This document shows positions 27,325 to 39,800 of a stretch of DNA of 64,000 nucleotides, one piece after another. The notes under the pieces are model-generated. The model saw only the letters and a list, made by a program, of their open reading frames with translations, was not told the DNA's origin and searched no databases. Source of the stretch: Climacteris rufus (taxonomy: Eukaryota > Chordata > Aves > Passeriformes > Climacteridae). The translations under genes were made by a program, and so were the position numbers. How positions within the stretch are numbered: position 1 is the stretch's first letter; each line of letters opens with the position of its first letter. The DNA is taken from assembly GCA_013398175.1 (NCBI GenBank), contig VZRZ01002579.1, forward strand, positions 1,296,258 through 1,360,257, read 5' to 3'.

Positions 27325-28428
27325 TAAGTTTAGTAAAGCTTTCAACATGATTTCCTATAATATTATTGCATTCAGTTTGGGCCACTGAGGTCTGGATGCG
27401 TGGGCAACTAGATACACACCTAATAAAACGCAGTTTGAATGGTCAGGCTCAGGGTGTAGGGGTTTTCCTGTAATGGGAGACCAGCAGTGAGGAGCACAGG
27501 GGTCTATCCTGGGACCTGCCCAGTTTCAGACTGTTATCAGCAGTGCTGGGCGTGGGTGCTGGTGCAGTGAGCTCTCCTCGAGTTTGCAAGCAGCATCAAA
27601 TTGGGATGACAGTTCAGCATGCTTGAGGCCAGGGCTGCCATCCAGGGAGACCTAGACAGACTGGATGAATGGACTGGCCAAGGACAAATGCACAGTCCTG
27701 CACCTAGGAAGGAAGAGACCCTTGCACCAACATAGGCTGGGTACTGGGCAGCTGGGAAGCAGCACGGCTGGAATGGAGGTGGAGGCATTGCTGGGCAGAA
27801 GCTGCACACGAGCCAGCAGTGTGCCCTGACAGCAGAGAAGGCCAAGAGCACCCTGGGCTGTATTCACAGGCACAGAGCCAGCAGATAGAGAGAGGTGATT
27901 ACACCACCTCTAGACTCATCCTGTTCTGGGCTCCTCAGTACAAGAAGGACAGTGACAAACTGGATTGCATTCACCAGAGGGCCACTGAGATTATTGGAGG
28001 CCAGAGCACTTGTCCTGAGAGGAGATGGTAAAGCAACTGGGCCTTTTCACCTTGGAGAAGAGATGGCCTCAAGGGAGATGCAATAGCAGACTGACTGTAC
28101 TTCTGAGAAGGCAGGGAGCCAGGTTTTTCACAGCAGTGCACAGCAGGAGTATGAGAGACAATAAATAATTTTTTTTTAAAAAGCAAAGACTAATTAGCTA
28201 TAAAGATTATTTTTTAATTTTCAAGATTTTTTTTAGCCATGAGAATAGTCAACTATTCTAACAGGTTGGTCAGAGAAGCTGTGCAGTCTTCAGACTTGAA
28301 GGCTTTCAAGATCCAGTGAAATAAAGCCCTGAACAACCAGGCTTAGTCCCACAGCTGGCCATGTTTTGAGCAGAAGACTGGACCTGAAGTCCCTTCCAAA
28401 CTCAGTCTTTGTGTGATTCTGAGATTCT
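27325..28428 (+). mobile_element. CR1 LINE, about 1.1 kb, sense orientation, degraded
   Basis: It begins at FSKAFN-like codons (TTTAGTAAAGCTTTCAACAT) of the CR1 reverse transcriptase. It continues through recognisable but frame-broken blocks (GSILGP, LDRLDEW-like, KCTVLHLGR-like, QYKKDSDKLDCIHQRAT) and ends with the CR1 3' region CAAACTCAGTCTTTGTGTGA plus TTCTGAGATTCT. Numerous stops and frameshifts make it inactive. An AT-rich, diverged part at about 28160-28240 is homologous CR1, not an insertion. It is the transposon closest to the promoter on the 5' side. Confidence 0.85.
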
Positions 28429-30179
28429 CTACAGAAACCCTTGTTAGTCCACTCAAAATCCACAGTTTTTTAACTGTGCCAGTTGGTCTGATGAAAGTTA
28501 TTGCCTTTACCTACAAGCTATGTCTTGCCCTTAATTTCCAAGACTAAAACCCACAGATGTTCCATCAAGTGGCATGTTTACATGTTTACACCTACGTGGA
28601 TCATTACTAACACTGTACTCATTAAATCCATCCCACAGACCTTTGGTATTGGATGTGAACAAACTCACAGTGGCTACAATGATCAGCCTGAGTGTTCACT
28701 GAGAATGGTAGGGAATCCCTGGCTGGCAAATAACCCAAAAAATGCTCTGGCAAAATCAAAACCCAACAAGACCAAGTATTACATGCTCTACTGCAGGTTC
28801 TGAAGTTTTAAGTTTTAACTTTTCTGCTTTCATGAGTTCTAGTTGTGTCTCTATTTCACATGGTTCAACTAAAGGCTCACTGATGGACGTTAACATTTAA
28901 CCGAAGAAACCTTTTCAGAAGAAATGTCAGTATAAAGTAGCAAGAGAATTACCAAGGTCTGATAACCTCAGTGGGGTTATCCCTTTCCACAAAGCAAATC
29001 TCTGATCTGCTGAGGACACAAACCGACCATGAATCTACTTTACACTACAAGCTAATTTAATCTGAAGAATGTCACGTTCAAGGATCAGTATGTCAGACTG
29101 CTGTATGGGCATGTAATTTACAACTGAATATTTGTATGAGATTGTGTACTGCAAGATTTACTTTCGGACTGCTTTCAGGCCACAAAGCTATAGAGTACTC
29201 TTTCTGTCAAACCTCCATTTATTTTTGCATGTATGCATGCATGTGAACTTCTCAATGAAAATGTCTCAAAGGAAAAGGAAAGATGACTGAGATGTACTTC
29301 TCTGAAGAACAATTCAGCCAGGAGATTGCCTTAACAACACAACTGCCGCAGAGTACATGGTATGTGATCTTGGATATATATTAATTTGTTGGTGTTTCTT
29401 AAACCACAGTGACTTTCAAGCTCTATGCTAGGAATGAGCTTACAACTTACTGAAAAGAATGTCACCTGGTGAATGTGATTTCCAGGAGTATGTAGTGTTT
29501 TTCCTTTTACATGGAATTCTTCAGCAAAGCAAAAGTCAGGTTGCCCCAGGTCCTGCTGTGATAATGGTATTTATCACTACCTCTGAGAAAAGCCAGTGAG
29601 CGAAACTGATCATTTTGGAAACCTAAAGAGAAATGTGCCCTGGTTGTTGGCAGAAAATTACTTGGAATACCTGAACCTTGTCAGTTAGTCTTAAAATTCA
29701 AGAATCAGTTTACAAAATCTGTCTGAATATTGGTGTGAGGCACATTGGCATTATGATGACTAAGTAATGTTTAAAAACATAAACTGAGCTCTAAAAACAA
29801 GATGTTGATACTGCAGCCTCTCCAGGAACCTGTACTTTTGTACTGCTGCATTGAGTGTATTTCTTAACAAAAGACCATTTGGACAAACTATAAGTTGCAG
29901 GGTATAGGGTGATGGCCCTTTCAGATTTCGTGTGGCCCTTTCAGATTTCTTGCCTTGCCATTTCTTCTCAGAAGTGGAAAAGTTGACAATTTGGAAGAGC
30001 TTTCATAAGCTTGTAATCGTGATACAAGAACAATGAAAAACACTGAAGCCCCTTTCCTTGCTCTGCAATTAAACTGGAGGGACAGTGTAAGGTGCCAAAT
30101 AAGAACAGAGCCTTTAAGAACTCAGTGGCCAACGAGGGCATCTCAGTTTCGTGTGGCCACCTCAGCACCGCACACAGGC
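28429..30179. other. Proximal upstream region of RASGRP1
   Basis: AT-rich sequence between the CR1 and the CpG island, with a 20-bp tandem duplication at 29913-29952. No coding signal. It could hold proximal regulatory elements, but no specific site can be supported. Confidence 0.6.
29913..29952. repeat. 20-bp tandem duplication
   Basis: TGGCCCTTTCAGATTTCGTG is followed directly by a copy with one mismatch (TTCTTG at the end). It lies about 0.9 kb upstream of the RASGRP1 start codon. Confidence 0.93.
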
Positions 30180-30525
30180 TCACTTGGTGAGCCAGCCGCG
30201 GGTAGCACGGCGAGAACCGAATGACCTGGGCTCCTCCCCACCGGCCGGGCCCTCTCCAGGCCCTGCCAGCCCCCGCTCGCCCACCCGCCCACCTGGGCTG
30301 GGCGCGGAGGGCGGGTCCGGCCGCCCGCGCCGCAGTCCGGCCACGGGCGGCGAGGTCCGCGGGCTCCGCATGAGCCCCGGCGGGAGACAGCTTGCCCAGA
30401 AGGGAGCAGAGGGGAGGGCAGAGCGTCCTCTCCTCTCCTCTCTCCTCTGCCCTGCCCTGCTTTGCCCTGCTCTGCCGAAGTTGTGCCGTGGAAAAAAGTT
30501 GCGGCGACTTTAGAGCCGGGAGCGC

Positions 30526-30597
30526 ATGTCGGTACCTGGTAAACGCGGCGGCTTCAGAGAAGCGCAGCCCCAGCTCAGTACTTCCTCCTGCCGATAA
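30526..30597 (+). CDS. Short upstream ORF in the RASGRP1 5' region
   Basis: An ATG at 30526 opens a 23-codon frame that ends with TAA at 30595-30597, 226 bp before the RASGRP1 start codon. It is a non-overlapping upstream ORF only if the transcript starts before it, which cannot be decided here. Confidence 0.25.
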   Translation: MSVPGKRGGFREAQPQLSTSSCR

Positions 30598-30715
30598 GAT
30601 CTTCGCCGTCACGGGTGGCGGCCACTGCCGCCGTCGCTGCCCTACTTGACTGGGTTTCAGACTCCTCCCGGGGCTAGACGGGAGCGGGAGCGCGGCGAGG
30701 CGGAGGGAGGAGGCG

Positions 30716-30835
30716 ATGCGCGGGGCCGCGCCGCTCCACCCGGCCTCCTCCGCCCCGCGCAGCCCCACTCCCCGCGCTGCTGGCAGAGCCGGCCAGGCCC
30801 CGGAGTCGCGGCTGAAACCGGCATGGGCACCTTAG
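30716..30835 (+). CDS. Upstream ORF overlapping the RASGRP1 start codon
   Basis: An ATG at 30716, with G at -3 and C at +4, opens a 39-codon frame that ends at a TAG at 30833-30835. The RASGRP1 ATG at 30823 lies inside it in another frame. If transcription begins upstream of 30716, ribosomes using this start would pass the main start codon. The main ATG has a stronger context (G at -3, G at +4), which suggests leaky scanning. The open frame is seen directly; translation and any regulatory role are inference. The Arg/Pro/Ala-rich peptide is typical of GC-rich 5' UTR and matches nothing I know. Confidence 0.4.
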   Translation: MRGAAPLHPASSAPRSPTPRAAGRAGQAPESRLKPAWAP

Positions 30836-30854
30836 GGAAAAGGAGGGAAAACCA
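30823..30854 (+). CDS. RASGRP1: RASGRP1 exon 1 (coding part): start codon
   Basis: It encodes MGTLGKRREN plus the first two bases of a Gln codon, then donor GTGAGT. The first six residues match the known RASGRP1 start. The ATG has G at -3 and G at +4. The frame stays open upstream back to about 30646 but holds no in-frame ATG, so 30823 is the natural start. Confidence 0.93.
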
Positions 30855-33800
30855 GTGAGTTTGCCGTGTTGTTTTGTTTCTCCTTCCCAGCTGTCCGCGG
30901 CGGCCGGTACCGGGGTCGGTCTCACGCCGCCGCGCCCTAGAGCGTGCGGCGCCCGGTGGGGCGGGCGCGGTGCTCTTGCGGCGGGGCTGGCGGGGGCTGC
31001 GGNNNNNNNNNNNNNNNNNNNNNNNNNNNNNNNNNNNNNNNNNNNNNNNNNNNNNNNNNNNNNNNNNNNNNNNNNNNNNNNNNNNNNNNNNNNNNNNNNN
31101 NNNNNNNNNNNNNNNNNNNNNNNNNNNNNNNNNNNNNNNGGCGGCGCGGTGCCCGCCCGGGCTCGGCTACCTGCGGCACGGCCCGCGTGCTGCCGGGAGA
31201 GGAGCCGCGAACGCGGCCATCCCCGCCTCGCCGGGGAAGCGGCACCTGCTCCGGGGTCAGCCCGCGAGAGGACGGTCACTCATCGCTGGTGCCTTCCCCA
31301 CCGCCGCGAGCGTTCGGCGGAAATGCAGAGCGGGAGTGCCCCCGCTGCCCCTCCGTCCCGCTCGCGTTTGTTTGTCATGGGCAGTGACTGCTGCGACAGG
31401 ATCTGTTCTAAGGAATGGCCAGACGTGCCACGTCCCCTGTGGCCAAGTCGGCCGCAGTGTTACTGTTAACTTTTTTTCGCGGTGTGGAAACTTCAGGTTT
31501 TCTCTAGCGTGTTGCCAAGACCTGAAATATCTTCTACCTTAACTCCTGCTTTGTTACTACTTGCGAGCATCCTCTGCCCTGTGTTGAAGAGTCACTGGAA
31601 GAAAGCTAGGAGAGGGGCTTAAGCTTGTAAAAAGAAAACACTGAAAGCTGATCAGGCCTTTGTTCTTTCTATATGAGAACAGGAAGTCAGATCACAAAGC
31701 TAAGAGGGAAATTGAGAGAAAGGGGGAAGGGAAGAGAACGTTCGCATAGCCACTGTCAGCCTGACTACGGAGGAGTTCAGTGATGGTTACTGCCTCTGAA
31801 GGGTCAGGCGTGTGTTTTCCTGATTTTGAAAGTATGGATGTCAGTTTTGGGTTGTAAATGACACCGTGGCCAGTTTCGTGGCTTTCCCAGCATTCAAATG
31901 AGACGGAAAGGTAAGGATAAGGCTTGTCATTCACTGGGGTCCGGTTTGTCTTCATAAGACATCCTTATTTTCAGTTTCATTCAGGAGTGCCTATTCAGGG
32001 ATGTTTGTGAGTTTACTTCTACTACTTGTATGCAATATGCACGCTGGATGAATTTCTATGCCTTTCCTTCCTGGGACTCTCAGCTGATTAATAGAGTCTT
32101 GCATACTTGCATATTTTCTTGTTCCAAGAAAAGTTGTATGAAAGCTTAAGATAGGAGCTTAAAGATGCTGGAATCACTTGTTTAGGAAGACTGTGGAGTG
32201 TCTGAAATAAACCCCAGAAATCCCTGAAAATTCAGGAGTCCCTGAAATAAAATCGAGGAAACCCTGAAATTTCAGGGGCCCCTGAAATAAACCCAAGTTT
32301 TATTGAAATGGCAGTAGTTGTTCTTTTGTGAACTGTATGGTCATACTCCAAAGTGAGATTTTGCAATGGTTCCTGTTACTTGCAGGCAAATATGTTTCTT
32401 CACTTTTCATCAATATGATATTGTTCCTATTTACTATTTCATACAGGATTATGAACTTGTATGCAAGCAATGAATAGCTTAATAGAATCTGTAAACATAC
32501 ACATTCTTGAAATATAAAATATTATATGATCGAAACACAAGCCTGCAATTAGATATATGCTTTATTTTGGCCTTTTTTACATTTATTATAAAATACTTTT
32601 TTTTGCTTATGTATGCTATTTTAAAACAACTTAATAGGAAATGATAGTATTGAATAGATGCAAATTAATATATTTGTTTTAATTGTGAAATACTCCACTA
32701 TGAGGTTGCACTGATATTTTGTTTACTTAATAGTGATTTTCCAAATTAAATTAATAAAGCTAGTCTGGTGTTTTCTAAAACATTTGGTTGTAGTTATATT
32801 TTTTTATCCTTTACTTTTGCTGAGCACACAGATATATGATGGTAGGTTATTGCATAACAGTATTTCTGTTACATAGTTTGAGGAGTGTTTATGCTTGTGC
32901 TGAAATTGTGTTGTAAATGTAACTCTCCAACAGAGAGATGAGACTTCTGGTAATCTTGACAGATCATTCAGGGAGCTCTATAACCATGTGTTCTACAACC
33001 CTCATTTAGCAGAAAAAAAAAGCTACTGAGCAATCCCTTTGGTGTACTTATTAAGTGGGAGGATTATGTCTTTCAGTTAATTGTCCTTTAAATCTCTCCT
33101 CCTTTCCCATGCAGTGTAAAATTTGCCACTCTATCTTCTTGTGTTTACTTCACTGTTGTGCTTTCTTTTAGGCAACCTGCCCAAGCATGCAGCACTGCCC
33201 CTGAATCAGCACTGGAGCTGCAACAGACCAGCCACTGTCCCAGCATCTCAAATCATACTCAGGTCATGATGGTTCCCTTGGGGCACCTAGCCAAAGGAGC
33301 CACTTTGGAAGACCTTCTTGAAACCTGCATTCAATCTTTTGGTGAGTGTCTGGAAATCTTTGAGTCATATTATTCTGTTTTTGTCCTGGCTATGTTTAAA
33401 TCCCTTATTAGTGAATTACATTGATTTATTGGAGGACTAGAAAGGTGTTAGCTGAGAATTTTCTATGCAATAGGTGACTGTAGTTTTGGTTGATGGATGT
33501 GTTTATGCATATGTGTGCAATATATGCTAAGAGATTAGTGTGACTACTGCTTTTTCTTGAGGGAATCAGACAAATGCCAATCATCTCTACTTCTAAAAGT
33601 AGTTTTACTTTTCCTTCAAGTACCAATTCTGTAAACTTTAGCAGGTAATCATTTTATTTTGCATATGGCAATAACATTCTCATAAAACGTGTAAGCAAGA
33701 TGTTCATATTAAACATTTTAAATGAGAAGAGCTATTTTTAAATGAGGTGAGATAACACTGGATTGCTTTTTGCATTATCAGCATAGATTTAAAGTTGCTC

Positions 33801-36800
33801 CTCTATAAAAGAGAAAGAATCCAAACAGAAATCTCAACTGGTTTTTTGTTTGTTTTTTTTTGAGCCTGTTGGTTGTTCATTTGTCTTTTTACAATAATAT
33901 TGAAATAAGGATAAGTGTAACTGTTGCCTAAGCCCTGTATCCCTAGTTTCCTTTTCCAACTTTTTCATTGGTGTGTTTCTATTTAATACTATTAAAATGT
34001 TATTACTGAAGAGACTTAAAGTGATTCTGAATAATTTGCTTAGAAGTTAACACATCTGTTTGCTAATGCTGAGTCTTTCAGTGCTATGAGCTACTCCCAA
34101 AGTTTGTGTGGCAAAGTCTTAGTTTCAGAAGTAGTCCTTAGAAAATAAATGCACTTGAACACCCACTCAGCTCTAAAATAATTATCTACATAGTTTAATA
34201 GTAACACACCGTACTGATCTGGTGGTACAGTGCATAAATATTGTGTAGACAATGGCTAATCATTCACATTTGTTGGAAACGATTTTTTTTAACTTTAAAG
34301 CCTTCTAATCAGCATGTGCAGAGAAATGCATGTCTGAGAAATGCTGGTGAAACATGTAATTGTCAGTAATGCTTGTTTCTTTTTTGCTTCTCTTCTCCTC
34401 CAGTTCGTGATTGTGAAGACACTGAGCTGCTATAAAGCCCTAATCCCTCAACAAATGTTGATTGATATTTTTATAAGTTTCAGTTCAATAGCAGTGGGAT
34501 AAGACATCTAAAACATAAGACCTTCAGGCAGTTTTAATATTGTGCCTACTGGACCAATATTAATGTCTCTGCGTTTTTATGAAAAAAACAGCAATATATA
34601 TGTAAGATAAAAATCTAGTAAAATCATTAAGGTGATTGATTTAAAGTAGTGTAGGTGAAACCCTACCTGAATCTGAGATTTTTGTTGGCTAGTACTCTAT
34701 ATACAGTGTACATGTACTTGGATGTTCTCAGATTCCTGTGCAGTTCAGTTACATATGCATGTGAATCATGCTTAAGGGTTTCATACTTCAGCTAGAAAAT
34801 TTACTGTCCACTAGGTAGAATTTTCTTAACCCTTTACAAGCTGTACATAGGTCGGGCAAGGTGAATTGTAGTGCGTCTGCAAACATTGTTATAACTCACT
34901 AAGGACTGCTGAAATTATGTTGTGTGCTGCAGAAGTTTAGGCTCTTTATTGGGCAATTCGTAGTAGTGTCTGTATTTATACATCTTCTCTGACATTATGC
35001 ATGTTCTTATGTTATGTTGGAGTTTCCCATTAAGGTATTTAAATAAAAAACAACTTTAAATAAAATCTGTAGATAACCTACATCATGAAGTTCATTAAAG
35101 AGGGCTCTTGTAGCTATCAACAAAAACAGTGGAAAATTCACTCACATTATTGTGTCAATAAAGGAACAGATGAAATAAATCTTTAATCTGGGTATTTCAA
35201 GAGGCGTAGGTGTAGGGAGAAAAATGGTGGGAAGAAAAGCATGGTTGCAGAATGATGACAAGAAATCCAAATGACTGAGCAAGTTTCTTCCTATACATAG
35301 TACTGAAGTAAATCTTCTACCCTGTATGCTAATAGTTCTATTGCATTTAAATAAAACTTGCTCAAATCACAATAATGACTTTATAGAACAATGTGCTCCT
35401 TGACCTCTCAAAGTTGCTCTTCTTTAGTGTGGACTGATGAATGACAGACATGTGCCTTAGAGACAGAAACAGTGAGAGTCATATGAGGCAGTCTGAAGTC
35501 ATGTAGATGGTCACTACATCTGAGAGACTAGCATTATACTAGTGTTTATTCAATAGCATGATGAGACAGAGGTGCTAAAAGTAGAGGTTTCTTCAAATTC
35601 CATGGAAGTAAGATGAATCATCCTGCAAATGAACTGCCAAAAGTAAATGCAACAAAAAAAGTGAGGATGTAAGTGAGGGCAAGAGCTCGGGGAAAAAATA
35701 GCATGATGAATGATTGAAGGCAGGAACTGCCTTAGAAAGGAATATTGGTCCTTTCTTAGGAGAAGATCTGTAGACACTCAAAACCACTCTCACCAGTTTT
35801 AAGAGGAGAGATTTGTTTATACAGGACAGTGATTAAAACAAGTTCCACATGTCTTGGCAGACCTCTCAGCATCTGAAGGAGCTACAGGATGGTGTTACTG
35901 CTATGATCTGGTTTGACAAGAAGAATTGTAAAGCACAAGTAAATGCATCACATACAATTGCCTTAGAAAAGAAGGGAAAGAAGAGAAAGACAGAAGGGAG
36001 GAGAGTACATAGAGAGGAAGAGTAGGGGTAGGGTAAAATGATTGGAAAGACTAGAAAATACAGCAGCTGCACAAAGGTTAGATTCAGTGCAACCTCCACA
36101 TCAGAGATACTTATTCTGAACAAGAAGGTCATAAAGAGATAATCAAAAGTAGGTGTTCCATTGGCAACAAGATGGATGAATTTGTAAGTTCATGGTTCAT
36201 GAAAGAAAAGAAGTAGATCTTGGCCTGGAATATGACAGCTTCAGGAGGGAGATAATTTATTCTGGAGGAAATCTTCATTGGTAACTGTGATTCTGGAGTG
36301 GAATTGTAAATAGAACAGTGATTTTAACTCCCTGTATCCATGTTTTTCCACTATGTAGAATATAAAATGCCTGGAAAAGAATGTACTTTTGACTGGCAGA
36401 CAGTTCTTCAAAAGTCAATATTGCTTTGTCTTTTGTTGCTAGTTGTAAAGGCACTTGCTTTATCAGCTTTGTTGTTGAAACCAACAGAGCAGGGTTGAGT
36501 TTGCTGGCAGTTCAGTAGAACACAGGAAGAATATGCTTAGTAGCACAGCCCTACTTTTATGTTTAGTTCTAAGAGTAATCTGTGAGTAATCTCTTACTTT
36601 ATGCATAAATGCATAACATATGTTTGGTCCAGAAAGTGTTACAGATCATAAAGGAAAAATATATTAGCAGTGTTTATTTCACTGGATACCTTAATTTGTT
36701 AACTTTATATCTGCTAAATGCTCATGACATTTATTGCCCTAGGGTATCCTCATGCTACTTTGAGCTTCAAGTTCTGACTATGTCTTGTGAAGTCAGTTTC

Positions 36801-39800
36801 TAATCTAGAAGTGTGTTTTTTTCCTATTTGTAACTCACTATATGTTTGTGCATGGTAAGAGGTCCTTCTTTCTTTCCTTTGACTGTGTATATTTTTATCT
36901 TAAAATGTACCTTTTTTAATCTTGAGTAACATTTAAGTGTGTTTATTTTTTCAAACAAACATATCTTTCAAAGATTCAATGAGCTATTTTAACATACACT
37001 TCAGCTATAAACCATGTAAGGTCAGAGGACCTTTCCTTGCCCATGCAAAACGTTTGTTCACATTATTTTTACAAGTGTTTAAAGACTCTGTTGCAATCAG
37101 GACAACATGTCTTCAACATGGTGTCAATTTGATATCTCCCTGTTTTGTCTGCAGTAAAATCCTGAAATGTTACGTAGAATTACTTAAAAAACAGTTCCTT
37201 CCAAGAGTGCGCTTGGAAGTCATCATTTATCCAAACACTTGTGTCTTTCTAAAAAAAATGTGAGGATCATTTAAAAGCTGAGAACTCCCGAAAATCTCAG
37301 AATGTTAGTTTTATGAAAGTGTTTCTGTCCTTAACCTTTAAATGCAAGATCTCACTCTTTGCCTCTTACATTTGAGTGCTGGAAGTATGTTTACAGTAGC
37401 ATATGTGCTTATCCTACAAGGCAGACACTTCTGTTAATAAGAAATCAGGAAATATTGTCTTCAAATGCATGCCACAGTGCAGTGTTGCTGTGTTTGGTTT
37501 CTTAAAAGAGATGTATGTAAAGGGCTTTAGGAAAGCAACCAAAATATTTCTGAGAACATGTAGCATAATTCTGTGTGAAATCTCATCCATGAAAACTGTT
37601 TGTAGTGGAGCTAGTTGTTTATACATACATGTCAATTTTCAATAACAAAAAAAAAATTAACACATGGGTGGCTTTAAGGAAGTTGAAAATTACAACTTCA
37701 ATGAGTAGCAATGTTCTTAATAGAATTTATGTGAAAGTAATGCAATTTGCTGCTTCCAGTGGTCATAATAGTCATAGACAACTAGGTCTAAGAGTAGGTT
37801 GTGGTAAGAGTAGGTGTGTAAGTTGTTCAGTGTTTTATGAGTTGTAAGTTGTGCAGTGTTTGATTAGTGCTGAACTAACTTGTTGCCTCAAAGTGTGGTA
37901 AAGTGAGATGTGTGTAAACAAACCTTAGAAACACTGGAAATTACATCCAGACAATCTGGATGAAAGATGCCATGGCATTGTTTTGATAGAAATCAGAAAT
38001 CTCACAAAGGTGCTGGTGCTGGTGGCCTTTTAGGTGTGAGCTGACTAAAAAGTTAATCATAGTTAACATTTTCTAGAATAAAAGATAACTACATTGTTGA
38101 GTTGTCCAGTTATGTAAACTGATAATATTTTTATATTGCTCATATCAATATCACACAAAAACATGTTGATCTTAGGAATTCTTTGAGAGCAAGCTGCATA
38201 TTGCATCCACCTTACAAACAAGAAAACAGGCAAGTTAGAGTTCACTCTTTAGAGCCGTAGCCATTTTCTCCTCTAAAATACAGAAGAATTGAAAACTTTA
38301 TCCAGTCCTTCCCATTTCAGTTATCTGGAAAAACTCTACTCTTAACATGAATACATTCTTCCAGTCTAGTTAAAACATACAATAATTAGTAAAACAATTA
38401 CAGTTCAGTTACTGAGTTTAATCTTTTACATTTACCATATACCAGATTCTAATATAGAATTCCGGTTCAAAGGCAATAATTTCTTTGAAGGCATATGCAC
38501 ACCTGCAGAATACAACTATGGCCATTTGCTTTATTCCTGTTAGGTTTGCTTGAAGAATCATTTGTTTTTGTTGTATGCTGCACAAACTTGTAGGGTTCTA
38601 CCCCTTGCCCTTGAAGTCTGGGCTAATTGTTGAGGTCTCCAATCCCCTGAAAAGTAGTTACATTTTATTCATTATGCTGTTCTATATGAAAAAGCTGTTG
38701 ATCATTGTGTGTTAAGTAATTTGAGTGTGATTTGGTCAAATACAGTGCAGAAACCTTAGTATTGCTTGGCAACAGAAACTACATTAATGCTCAGTTAATG
38801 ACATTGTGGGAACAGAAGAGTCATTACTGCTCTGTAGAATGCATGACACTGTGGGAACAGAAGAGTAGTTACTGCTCTGGAGAATTCTAAGTGCTGTTTA
38901 GCTAACTATTAAAGTTAATTGTGATTGTACCAAAATGAAAATTATTTCTTTTTTAACCTGATGTTTGTGAAAAAAAATTCCCAAAGAAAAGGACCTTTAG
39001 ATGCCTTTATATATATTATAAAGTTCCATTTAACTAATTTGACTTCAGTTTTTTCAATATAATTTTCCAAAGCCAAGAAATAAGTAATAAAACAAAATGA
39101 AGAAAACCTTAGACTTTTTGCTTTGCAAGGCAGTCTCCTGTTTACTTATATTTGCCAAAGGGATATGACCAAAAATTCTATCTTCATGCTTCTAAATACA
39201 ACTTCAGGCAAAATCAATACAATTTTTATTTAGCAGACCCAGACACTCCCCAAGCAACAGCAGCCCTGACAAGCTTGGACCCTGTTTGTAAATGCTAAGC
39301 ATATGACATGAAGTGTCCCATTGATCAGTTGGGGTCGGCTGTCCTGACTGTGTCCCCCCAGCCTCCTCGCTGGTGAGGCGGTGTGAGGAGCCATTTCCAG
39401 CTGCTGGGTTAGAAACTAGTTTGCCGTAGTCTGTAAACACTAGTTCTAGAAATACACCTAGAAGTTAAAGCAAAGACTAGGAAACTGAGGTATGTAAGTG
39501 AAACAGTAAGTCAGGAATATTAGAGCAGGATTAGTGTTGGAGCATGCAACACTAATGAAAATCGAGGTCAGGAACTGGGACCCAAGCAATCTGCAACATC
39601 TGCAGGTCCTTGAGAGGCAAGCAGCTTGGTGTCTACTAGTCTGTTACAGTTTGAACCTTTGAATGGGACAGACTTCATACTTCCTTGGCTGTGATGACAA
39701 GCTGCCCCAGGCTCAATCATCCAGTTAAAGGGAAGCTTGTAAAACATTGTGGTTGTGGGATGTATAAGGGTTAAACACACACCTGGGTTTAGTGGTCAGA

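Larger units (their letters stand above)
30180..31460 (+). promoter_or_regulatory. RASGRP1: CpG island and presumed RASGRP1 promoter / 5' UTR
   Basis: This is the only extended GC- and CpG-rich stretch in an otherwise AT-rich window. It surrounds coding exon 1 and begins about 650 bp upstream of the start codon, as expected for a vertebrate CpG-island promoter. Several GGGCGG-like GC-box cores are visible, and a CT-rich tract lies at about 30427-30475. I see no convincing TATA box, so the exact transcription start cannot be fixed. The island continues into intron 1 and is broken by a run of N. Confidence 0.8.
30855..33171 (+). other. RASGRP1: RASGRP1 intron 1
   Basis: A GT-AG intron (donor GTGAGT, acceptor TTTTAG). 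The first 600 bases continue the CpG island and contain the assembly gap. A 40-bp tandem repeat lies at 32201-32297. The rest is AT-rich, with no coding signal and no recognisable transposon. Confidence 0.85.

Noticed and set aside
28160..28245. AT-rich insertion inside the CR1 at 27325-28428
   Set aside because: It can be followed as a diverged version of the normal CR1 sequence (an ATTAG..ATATAAG-like block and the CCATGAG block stay in order), so no insertion is needed.
29968..30768. 266-codon minus-strand open frame opposite RASGRP1 exon 1
   Set aside because: It runs through the CpG island, where stop codons are rare. Its Arg/Ala/Pro-rich translation has no recognisable domain, and it is antisense to the presumed 5' UTR.
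30646..30822. In-frame N-terminal extension of RASGRP1
   Set aside because: The frame is open, but there is no in-frame ATG before 30823, and 30823 matches the known MGTLGK start with a strong context.
30674..31542. Several open frames of 100-220 codons crossing the N run
   Set aside because: Their length is produced by N and extreme GC content; none has homology I can recognise.
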